From: Corynebacterium marinum DSM 44953
Lineage (GTDB): Bacteria > Actinomycetota > Actinomycetes > Mycobacteriales > Mycobacteriaceae
DNA length: 64,000 bases
Direction of reading: 5' to 3'
Assembly (NCBI RefSeq): GCF_000835165.1
Contig: NZ_CP007790.1
Span: 2,418,001-2,482,000, forward strand
The notes under the pieces were generated by a model. That model made no database searches and was not told the origin of the DNA. It saw only the letters and a list, made by a program, of their open reading frames with translations. Positions within the stretch are counted from its first letter, which is position 1; each line of letters opens with the position of its first letter. The position numbers were made by a program, and so were the translations under genes. Shown here in pieces: positions 8,111 through 16,600 of the stretch.

Positions 8111-9622
8111 TCAGTCGGCAGGCCGTCTGCCGAGGAACGAACGGGCATGGTCGATAATGGCTGCACTTTCCCGGCCTTCCGCCAGCGCAGAGATGAGAAG
8201 ATGAACCACTGCACTCACCACAGCGACGAGAATCCAGGCGACACCGGTCTCAAGGACCAGGAGAGTCGCCGGTGTCGCCACCGCCGCCGCGATGAGCGAC
8301 TGTCGGACGAGCAGACCCCACGGAGCTATTCCGGGGACGCCGAGGCTCTCCTGCAGCAGGAGCAGCATGGTCAGAATCATCGTCAGTTCTGTGATGAGCG
8401 TCGCCACCGCCGCACCGTCGATCGACCAGAGCGGAATCAGCACCAGGTTGAGGCCGACATTGAGCAGGAGCCCCACCGCCGCCAGCCAGGGAAAGATGCG
8501 GAGCTTCCTCGCGGCGATCAGGGCTGAGGTGACCACAAAGGTGAGGCCTGCCAGGGCGCTGCTGGTCACCAGCAGAGCGGCTGAAGTTGCCGCCCCTGCG
8601 AACTGGGGTCCATACAAGAGGGTGATCAGTGCACGGGAGCTGGGCCAGAAGACAACTACGGCGAGTCCACCCAACATGGCCGCCACGGCGACCGCCTGAA
8701 AGAGGCGCTCACGGAATTTGTCGGGTTTGTCTGGCCATGACGCGATGAGAACGGTGGTGAAGGGAACCGCGAGGGTGCCGACGACTAGTGCAAGCAGGTC
8801 CGAGAACTTGTAGCCGATCGCGTACAGCCCGACGGCTTCGTAGGTGTCGAGTTTCTCCAGCATCATCATGTCGATTCTGCTGGCCATAATCAGCAACCCG
8901 AGGCCGAGAGAGATCGGGACGGCCTCTTTCAGCATCTCTCCCCAGTAGCTGGTGGCCGCGCGGAAGGATGGCCGGAAACCGGGCTCGAAGAGGCTCGGCA
9001 ACCATACCCCTCGGGCCGTAAACACGATGACCGCCCTGATGACCGCAGGAACAATGAAGGCGAGCAGCGTCGGATGCATAACCGCAACGAGGACAGTCAA
9101 GGCGAACTGTGCCGCCTGCCCGATTATGTCCCAGACAGCGACATAGGTCAGGCGGAGTCGGCTCTGGTAGAGGACAAAGAAGGCGTTGGCCGGTGTCGCC
9201 AGAACGATCGTGGTTCCTGCCAGGGCAGCGGCCGCCATGACGGGGGGAGATAACCCCGAGATGACCACATAGCCGAGGGCCAGGAGGTAACCGATTCCCC
9301 CCAGCAGGGCGCGGAGGGCAATGAACGAACCAGCGATCTCCGACTCCTCCTCGGGTCTGCCCGATCCCAGACGGGAAAGCACGACACGGCCCACTCCGAG
9401 GTCGGTTACCACGTTCATGATGCCGAGCAACGCGAAGACGAACGAGTAACGCCCCCAGTCATCACCCGTGAGCGTCCGGGCGATAACGACACTTCCCGCC
9501 CATCCGAAGACTGCCGTGGTCAGCCGCCCGAGGATGAGCGCTGTGCTGCTGCTAAGCAGGAGTCGGTTCTCCGACCTACCGCCTCTCCGGAGCGCACCGC
9601 TCGGCTGCGCAATGGTGTTCAT
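8111..9622 (-). CDS. Wzx-like polysaccharide flippase (MOP superfamily)
   Basis: A 503-residue protein with about 12-14 membrane segments. Its N-terminal region (SSSTALILGRLTTAVFGW, SVVIARTLTGDDWGRYSFVF) is typical of the polysaccharide transport subfamily of the MOP exporters. It should flip the finished lipid-linked repeat unit to the outer leaflet for the Wzy-like polymerase. The start overlaps the stop of the GT-acetyltransferase fusion (ATGA), and a 28-base gap separates it from the deacetylase start. Confidence 0.88.
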   Translation of the reverse strand: MNTIAQPSGALRRGGRSENRLLLSSSTALILGRLTTAVFGWAGSVVIARTLTGDDWGRYSFVFALLGIMNVVTDLGVGRVVLSRLGSGRPEEESEIAGSFIALRALLGGIGYLLALGYVVISGLSPPVMAAAALAGTTIVLATPANAFFVLYQSRLRLTYVAVWDIIGQAAQFALTVLVAVMHPTLLAFIVPAVIRAVIVFTARGVWLPSLFEPGFRPSFRAATSYWGEMLKEAVPISLGLGLLIMASRIDMMMLEKLDTYEAVGLYAIGYKFSDLLALVVGTLAVPFTTVLIASWPDKPDKFRERLFQAVAVAAMLGGLAVVVFWPSSRALITLLYGPQFAGAATSAALLVTSSALAGLTFVVTSALIAARKLRIFPWLAAVGLLLNVGLNLVLIPLWSIDGAAVATLITELTMILTMLLLLQESLGVPGIAPWGLLVRQSLIAAAVATPATLLVLETGVAWILVAVVSAVVHLLISALAEGRESAAIIDHARSFLGRRPAD

Positions 9623-11898
9623 CAGTTCTCACCGGACCGGGTGGCGTCGGGAACCCGGTGACGCACCCACCCCGCCCCGCGGCGGAGGTAGCCCGTTATC
9701 TCGTTGATCTTCCTGACCAGGGGAATCATCCGGGAACGGGCGGCTGGGGCCGCCACCACGGTGCCCACCCGGTATTCCGAGGTTTGCCAGTCCTGTTTAT
9801 AGGCTCCACGTCCAATCATTTCATCGACAACTGTGAACCCCAGATCATCGTGGAGCGCGACCAGGTGCTCGAGCATCTGGTGCCCGGGAAGAAGCCGGTT
9901 GTACGCAGGGTCAAATCGGGTGAACCATCCCTCTACCCGCCCCCCCGTCTGGAAGGCGATGTTGACCCCGACCCAGGTGGAGCCCACGGTGAGGCCGACG
10001 ACCAGGAGTTGGCCACCCTCCGCCTCGCGGGTCAGAAAATGCTCCGCGAAGTCCCCATACCCATCCCCGAGCAGATTGACGCGTCGGTCCGGATCCGCCT
10101 CACGGGATATACGGGCCACCCGCGCCATCTCAGGCCAGGCCTCCCGAAGCTCCTCCGGTGTCCGGACCACCACGAAACCCACGGGCCCGAACTGCTCCCC
10201 GATGCGTTCCCTCGCAACCCGGAAACGCCGGAGCGTTTTTCCGCTGCGGACGTCGCGCGGCGTACTACCGGGCGGAAGGTCGATGACCGGGCAATGTTCA
10301 TCCGTCTCGTATTCGACGGTCCACCCGCCATGATCCAGCAGGGCCCTGGTCAATGGCGAATCTTCGGGCAGATGCGTCAACTCCAGCACCACCCCGGCAT
10401 GGTGAAGCCCCACCACCAGCTCATCCAGGGACGCGGTGTCTTCTGCTAGCGCCTCCCCGATGGTGCCCCGGCCGTGGCCGAGCAGCCGGTGCACGAAGAT
10501 TCCCGCCCGAGAGCGGGCATGCAGCGGCAGCAACGCCACCAGCCGATTTCCCTGGTGCACGGTCGCCACCGCCAGATCCCCTTTACCCAGGGCCCTGAAC
10601 CAACTCAACCCGTAAGAGGGGCGGGAAGAGAATCGGGTGGAGTGTCTCTGTGCGAGATCCTCCCACTGCTCCTCGAGCTCCTGATCGACGGTGTCGTGGA
10701 TCCGGAACCGGGTGGGGCCCGCATCGCCAGGGACTCCCGAGGGGAGGGCTCCGCCCTCCGGGTGGCGCCCAACGGCGGCGAGCAATTCGTTCACGATGAC
10801 TGTCGCCGTGTCCACCATGTTGTAGCGCCTGCGCACGTGCTGATGTCCCGCCTCACCCATCCGCTGACGCAACCCGGGGTCATCGACCAGTATCCGCAAC
10901 GCCCGGGCGACCTCCTCCCGTTGACGGCAATCGACCAGAAAACCAGTCTCACCGTCCACCACCATTTCGGGGATCGCCCCCGTCGGGTGGGCGATGACCG
11001 GCAGCCCCGCCACCATCGCCTCCAGGATCGCGTTCGGAGCCTGGTCAATCACCGAGGGGAAACACAGGATGTCCACCCCGGCGAGGATGTCCCAGATTCT
11101 CCCGTCCCCCGGCACCAGATCGTTGATCACGGTCAACCCCGGTTCGGACGGCACCTTCTCCAGCGTGATCAGGGTCAGATCCGCCCGGTCCTTCAGCTCG
11201 TCACGCCAGATATCCAGCAGCAGCCTTCCTCCCTTACGCTCCAGCGTCGTGCCGATGAAGACGATGTCCGTCTGCCGACCGGGATCACGCACGGGGACAG
11301 GCTGCGTGAGATAAGGGGAATGCACCCCCTTCTCCAGGTGCGCGACCTTCTGCGGGGAAACGCGGTAATCCGCCGAACACAGCGACTTCATTACTTTCTC
11401 CGAGGTCGCGAACACCTTCGTCGCCGAATGCAGTACCGGTCGCTCAAAAAAGGGGTTGACCCTGCTCATCGGCCCGGTGAACCGGGTCGGCTTCCGATAG
11501 GGAATGCTGAAGACATTCAGCCGGCCCGTGCTGTCGGTGGTGATCACCGTGGGCACGGAACGCAGCAGACCTGCCCCACCGAGCATCGTGTTCTGCGTGT
11601 ATACGTGCATCGCATCGATCCCGCCGGCAGCCAACCGCTCCCGCACCCGCCGCCGCATCATCCACGACTGCACCAACTGCCCACGCAACGGCTGAAGGTC
11701 GAGGTCAAACCGTGCCAGACCTGGAACCGGGGCACGCAGCAGCTTGCCGAGCAGACCCGGCTCCCCACCGTCCAGGAACTCCACCTCGATGTCGCCCCGG
11801 TCCGCGAAAATCCTCCGGAACGCGCGGTGCACGGTCCGGTGCCCCCCTATGTTCTCGTTGACGAAAAGGAACCGGGGTCTGGTATCCGCACCTCGCAT
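9622..11898 (-). CDS. GT4 glycosyltransferase fused to a GNAT/FemAB-like acyltransferase domain
   Basis: A 758-residue two-domain protein. Residues 1 to about 390 are a GT4 transferase: RPRFLFVNENIGGHRT at the start, DIVFIGTTLERKGG, and EAMVAGLPVIAHPTGAIPE with a Glu donor motif. From about 430 to 745 the protein looks like the CelD/BioF2-type GNAT fold (Acetyltransf_6). It has a first beta-rich half, then VDLREAW-like helices, and GWFTRFDPAYNRLLPGHQML, the usual acyl-CoA binding stretch of that family. It may add a sugar and then an acyl or amino-acyl group to the repeat unit. The start is the ATG at 11896-11898 with GGAAGGA 9 bases away. It heads the leftward operon. Confidence 0.85.
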   Translation of the reverse strand: MRGADTRPRFLFVNENIGGHRTVHRAFRRIFADRGDIEVEFLDGGEPGLLGKLLRAPVPGLARFDLDLQPLRGQLVQSWMMRRRVRERLAAGGIDAMHVYTQNTMLGGAGLLRSVPTVITTDSTGRLNVFSIPYRKPTRFTGPMSRVNPFFERPVLHSATKVFATSEKVMKSLCSADYRVSPQKVAHLEKGVHSPYLTQPVPVRDPGRQTDIVFIGTTLERKGGRLLLDIWRDELKDRADLTLITLEKVPSEPGLTVINDLVPGDGRIWDILAGVDILCFPSVIDQAPNAILEAMVAGLPVIAHPTGAIPEMVVDGETGFLVDCRQREEVARALRILVDDPGLRQRMGEAGHQHVRRRYNMVDTATVIVNELLAAVGRHPEGGALPSGVPGDAGPTRFRIHDTVDQELEEQWEDLAQRHSTRFSSRPSYGLSWFRALGKGDLAVATVHQGNRLVALLPLHARSRAGIFVHRLLGHGRGTIGEALAEDTASLDELVVGLHHAGVVLELTHLPEDSPLTRALLDHGGWTVEYETDEHCPVIDLPPGSTPRDVRSGKTLRRFRVARERIGEQFGPVGFVVVRTPEELREAWPEMARVARISREADPDRRVNLLGDGYGDFAEHFLTREAEGGQLLVVGLTVGSTWVGVNIAFQTGGRVEGWFTRFDPAYNRLLPGHQMLEHLVALHDDLGFTVVDEMIGRGAYKQDWQTSEYRVGTVVAAPAARSRMIPLVRKINEITGYLRRGAGWVRHRVPDATRSGEN

Positions 11899-11934
11899 GA
11901 GCTTGATCCTTCCGTGGCCTGACTCCACCGGCAG

Positions 11935-11992
11935 ACCCCGGAACAAGAGAACTCAACAACAACCGGGGTGATCATCCGTCAGGGTCAGAATA
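11935..11992 (-). promoter_or_regulatory. Candidate promoter and leader hairpin of the leftward polysaccharide operon
   Basis: Reading leftwards, TATTCT (11992-11987) could be a -10 box. It is followed by a leader with a 7-bp stem (ACCCCGG / CCGGGGT, 11935-11969) around a 21-base A/T-rich loop, about 35 bases before the start codon. No terminator was clear between accD3 and this point, so read-through from accD3 is also possible. Confidence 0.3.
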
Positions 11993-12036
11993 ACCCCCGA
12001 CACCCCGCCCTGTCCCCGACTTGGGCCCCCACACAT

Positions 12037-13587
12037 CTACATCGGCATGATCGTGTGCTTCTTGGACAGATCCTGCTCGTCCTTCGTGGCCAGCTGACGC
12101 AACGCCCGACGCAACGCCAGACGCGTCTCACGCGGCTGAATCATCGCATCCAGGTAACCGCGTTCCGCCGCGACATAGGGTGAGGTCATGTTCTCGTCGT
12201 AGAAGTCCATGAAGAGCTTCTTCAGGTAGTCACGCTGCTCCGGCGGGGCGGCCGCGAGCTGCTTGCCCTGGATCATCACGACCGCCGCGGCGGATCCCAT
12301 GACGGCGATCTGCGCGGTGGGCCACGCGAAGTTGATGTCACCGCTGAGGTTCTTGGACCCCATCACGGCGTAGGCGCCACCGTATGCCTTGCGCACGATG
12401 AGCGTCACCTTCGGCACGGTGGCCTCCACCAGGGCGAAGGCGAGCTTCGCACCGCGGTGGATCAGGCCGGCCTTCTCCTGATCCACACCGGGCAGGTAGC
12501 CCGGGGTGTCCACGACGAAGACGAGCGGGATGTTGTACGCGTCGCAGGTGCGGATGAAGCGTGCGCCCTTGTCGGCGGCGTCGGCGTCGATGCAGCCGGC
12601 GAGGTGCATGGGGTTGTTGGCGATGAAGCCGACGGCGCGGCCGTCGATACGCCCGAACGCCGTGATCAGGTTCGGGCCGTAGTTGGCCTGGATCTCCACC
12701 AGGTGCCCGTCATCGCCGAGCTGGACCAGCAGATCCAGCATGTCGTAGCCGGCGTTGGAGTCGTCGGGCATGAACAGGTCGAGGGCGGGCTCGTCGGCGA
12801 CGTCCTCGTCGCTGGGCGCGGCGAACACCGGCGCCGGGTCGTGGCAGGTCAGGGGCAGGTGGTCGAGGAGGTCACGGACGGCGTCGAAGGCCTCGTCCTC
12901 CGAATCAACGACCATGGAGATGTTGCCGTTGAGCTCCTGCTGGCGGGCGCCGCCGAGCTCCGCGGAGGTGACGTCCTCGCCGGTGACCTCGCGGATGACG
13001 TTCGGGCCGGTGACGTACATCTCGGACTCGCCGTCGACGGCGATGACGAAGTCGGTGGTCACCGGCGCGTAGACGGCGCCACCGGCGGAGCGACCGAGCA
13101 TGACGGAGATCTGCGGGCTGCGGCCCGAGAGCGGGAGCTGGCGGCGGGAGATCTCAGAGTACATGGCCAGGGACGTCACGGCGTCCTGGATACGCGCGCC
13201 GCCGGAATCCTGGATGCCGATGACCGGGCAGCCGACCTTGATGGCCATCTCCATGACCTCGACCACCTTGCGGCCGAAGGTCTCACCGACGGAGCCGCCG
13301 TAGACGGTCTTGTCGTGGGCGTAGATGGCGACGGGACGGCCGTCGATACGCCCGTAACCGGTGACCACGCCGTCGGAGTAGACAGCGTCGTCCACGCCCG
13401 GGGTCTTGGCCAGGGCGCCGATCTCGACGAAGGAGCCTTCGTCGAGAAGCGAGGCGATGCGTTGACGGGGAGTCGAACGGCCGTCCTCGTCGCGCTTTTT
13501 CCGGGCGCGTTCGCTGCCGGGGTCGCGCGCCTGCTCCAGGCGGGCGCGCAGGTCAGCCAGTTTGGCCGCGGTTGACGTGTCAGTCAC
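12037..13587 (-). CDS. accD3: Acyl-CoA carboxylase beta subunit (mycolate-specific, AccD3)
   Basis: A 516-residue carboxyltransferase subunit with two crotonase-like halves. Family signatures include GIQDSGGARIQDA and GRSAGGAVYAP in the first half, and DTPGYLPGVDQEKAGLIHRGAKL and GGAYAVMGSKNLSGD in the second. With AccA3/AccD2-type partners (not in the window) it carboxylates a long-chain acyl-CoA, giving the 2-carboxyacyl unit that Pks13 condenses. The gene follows pks13 after 24 bases in the same direction, the known arrangement of the mycolate condensation genes. The start is a GTG with only a weak ribosome site, as expected for a coupled gene. Confidence 0.95.
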   Translation of the reverse strand: MTDTSTAAKLADLRARLEQARDPGSERARKKRDEDGRSTPRQRIASLLDEGSFVEIGALAKTPGVDDAVYSDGVVTGYGRIDGRPVAIYAHDKTVYGGSVGETFGRKVVEVMEMAIKVGCPVIGIQDSGGARIQDAVTSLAMYSEISRRQLPLSGRSPQISVMLGRSAGGAVYAPVTTDFVIAVDGESEMYVTGPNVIREVTGEDVTSAELGGARQQELNGNISMVVDSEDEAFDAVRDLLDHLPLTCHDPAPVFAAPSDEDVADEPALDLFMPDDSNAGYDMLDLLVQLGDDGHLVEIQANYGPNLITAFGRIDGRAVGFIANNPMHLAGCIDADAADKGARFIRTCDAYNIPLVFVVDTPGYLPGVDQEKAGLIHRGAKLAFALVEATVPKVTLIVRKAYGGAYAVMGSKNLSGDINFAWPTAQIAVMGSAAAVVMIQGKQLAAAPPEQRDYLKKLFMDFYDENMTSPYVAAERGYLDAMIQPRETRLALRRALRQLATKDEQDLSKKHTIMPM

Positions 13588-13611
13588 AGATCACCACTCG
13601 ATTCGTTTCCG

Positions 13612-16600
13612 CTAGTCGTCCAGTTGCTCGATGCGCCGGGCCATGTGCGCGCCCACGACGCCGATGGCCGGCTCGTCGGGGACCGCGAGGTGATCGCCCT
13701 TCAGCTGGATGATGTCAAGGTCGTCAACGATAGCCGACCAGCCACCGTCGGGGTCAACATGCGCGTACCGCGGCTCGAGCTCGATGGCTCCGTCGTGCAT
13801 GCGCTCAGAACGGAAGAGCAGGACGGGCGCGTCCACCTCGGCCCAGCGGGCGAAGTCGAGCTTGTCCAGGATCCGGTTGTCCACGAAGCTGGCGCGCTGG
13901 TGCTCCAGCACACCCGCCGCCAGGCCGTGCTCGGAAGCGTCGGTGGTGGCCAGGAACTGCTCCAGCATGGTGAGCATGGCTTCTTCGCCGGCGGTCTCCA
14001 GGATCTCGAAGGGGACGGGGAAGTCCAGGCCGTAGGTGCGGCTCGCGAAATCGCTGTACCGCTCCCAGCGGGCCTTCGTCTCCTCCATCGTGTCCGGGAT
14101 CGGCTCGGAGGGCTGCGCGGTGTCGAGCAGCGCGATGTAGGCGACCTCGACGTCGGTGTCCTTGAGCTGGTGCGCGACCTCGTAGGCCAGCGCACCGCCG
14201 AAGGACCAGCCGCCGAGGACCACCGGGTGGCCTGCGGAGTACCCGCGGATCTCGTCGACGTAGGCGGCGGCCCGCTCCTCGAGGGTGCCCTCGAGGCGCT
14301 CGACGCCGTAGACGGGGATGTCCTCCGGCAGCCGGCGTGCCAGCGGCTGGTACACCACGGAAGAGCCGCCCGCCGGGTGGAACATGAACACGCTCGGCTT
14401 CGCGGAACCCTCCGGACGCGCCCGCAGGACGCGGATGTTGCCCTCGACCTCGGTCTCCAGGGCTTCGCGCACGATGTTGGCCAACGGCTCCAGCGTGTCC
14501 ACGCCGGTGACCTGGCCGGCCGTGATCTCCAGGCCGGCCCGCTCCGACAGCCGCTCGGCGATCCGCTCTGCGACGTCCGCGTCCACCTCGGGCAACCGGG
14601 TCGTCACACCCGCCGGCGCCTTGCCGGTGATGGTGGCCCAGGTGCCGAAGACCATGCGCTCGGCGGCGTCGCGCGGGGCGACGCCGACCCCCTGGGAGGA
14701 TTCGCCCTGCTCCGGCTCGGGGGTCTCGCGCACGTCCTGCTCCGCCTCCTCGACGTCGGCGGCGGACACGACCGGCTCGAGGAGCGGGGTGCCACTGTTC
14801 TGCTGCGCGGCGACAGCGTCCTCGACGATCTTGACGACGTCGGAGACGGAGGCGTCGCGGAGCGCCTGGACCTGCAGGGGCGGGATCTGGAAGTCATTCT
14901 CCACGCGGTTCTTGATGCGCATGCCCATGAGGGAATCCAGGCCCAGGTCGATGAGGGGGAGCTCACCCGGCAGGTCGTCGACGTCGTAGCCCATCGACTC
15001 GGAGACGATGGCGCGCAGGCGCGCCTCGACCGTCTCCCCGGAGGCCGGGTCCCAGCGGAGTTCCTCGATGTCGAGGTCCCCGGCGTCGTCGGCCGCGGCG
15101 GCCGCCTCTGCGGGGGTCTCCGGCAGAGGCTGCACACCCGGGAGGGCCGACGGGACGCCCAACTTGAGGGAGGTGGCGAAACCTTCCGCCAGCAGGGTCG
15201 TGCCGGTTCCGGAGACGCCGTGGACCGTGACGGTCACGCCTCCCACGCCCCGGGTGACCACCGTGGTGATCTCCCCCGTGGCCGGAAGCATCGCGTACTC
15301 CTCGGCGGCGACGAGCTGCGCGCCCGGCTGGACGGCCTCGGCGGCGCGCTCGAGCAACGCCAGGGCGGAGGGCACCTGGTTGGCGTCCGTGCTGAAGGCG
15401 ACGACACCGCCCGGCAGGGTGACCCGCTGGCCCGGCAGCTCCGCGGGGCGGTGGCTGGCGGGGCGTGCGTTGGTCCAGTAACGCTGGTGCTTCCACGTGA
15501 TGTGCGGCGCCGGCAGGACCTCGCCGGGGCCGTAGACCAGGGAGAAGTCGACGGGGGCGCCGGCGGCGTAGAGCTTGGCCAGCAGGTCCCGCAGGGCCTC
15601 GACCTCGCCGACCTTGCGCTTGAGGGCGAAGAGCAGCTGGGCGTCGGGCTTGCCCACGGAGAAAGCGGTGTTCATCATGCCCATGATCCCCACGGGGTTC
15701 GGGGCGATCTCGACGAGCATGGTGTGGCCGTGGGCGAAGGCGGCCTCGGTGGCGTCCTGGAAGTAGACGGCCTGGCGGGTCATGCGCAGCCAGTAGTCGG
15801 TGTCGTGGACGGTCTCCCCGGGCTGGTGGAGCACGCCGCGGTCGACGGAGCTGAACAGCGGGGTGTGCAGCGGCTGCGGGGTGATGCCGGCGGTCTCGAA
15901 ACCGAGCTCGCCGAGCAGCGGCTCCACCGCGCTGGTGTGGCCGGCGCCCTTGACGTTGAGCAGGCGGGCGAACTTGCCCTCGCCCTCGAGCTTCTCGACG
16001 AGCGCGGTGACCTGGTCGCGGGGTCCGCCCACCGTGGTCATGCCCGGTGCCGCGTACACGGCCGGTTCGATGTCCGCGAAAGCCTCGTCCGCGTTGAGTT
16101 CGGTGAGCTGGCCGGTGGACAGCTCGACCACGGCCATCGCGCCGAGCTGGTCCTCCGGCAGGGACTTCTCCCCCTCGCCCATGAGGCGGGCGCGGTGGCA
16201 GGCGATCTGCATGGCGTCGGCGGCGGTGAGGCCGCCGGCGGCGTAGGCCGCGGCGATCTCGCCCATGGACATGCCCATGACGGCCGCGGGCTTCGCGCCG
16301 AAGGCGGCCAGCAGGTCGGTCAGTGCGATCTGGATGGCGGTGACGGCGACCTGGGCGGTCTCGGTGTCGTAGGTCTGCTCGTCGTCGGCGACGATCTCCA
16401 GGATCGACCAGCCGGACTCGAACTGGACCCGCTCGTCGAGCTCGGCCAGCCGGGCCCGGAACATCGGCGAGGCGGCGACCAGCTCCTTGACCATCTTGCG
16501 GTGCTGGGAGCCGAAGCCGGAGTAGACGAATACCGGGCCGGCCGCCGACGGGGAGTCGGCGGCGGTGATCCCCACCGACACCTTGCCGTCGGCGACCTGG

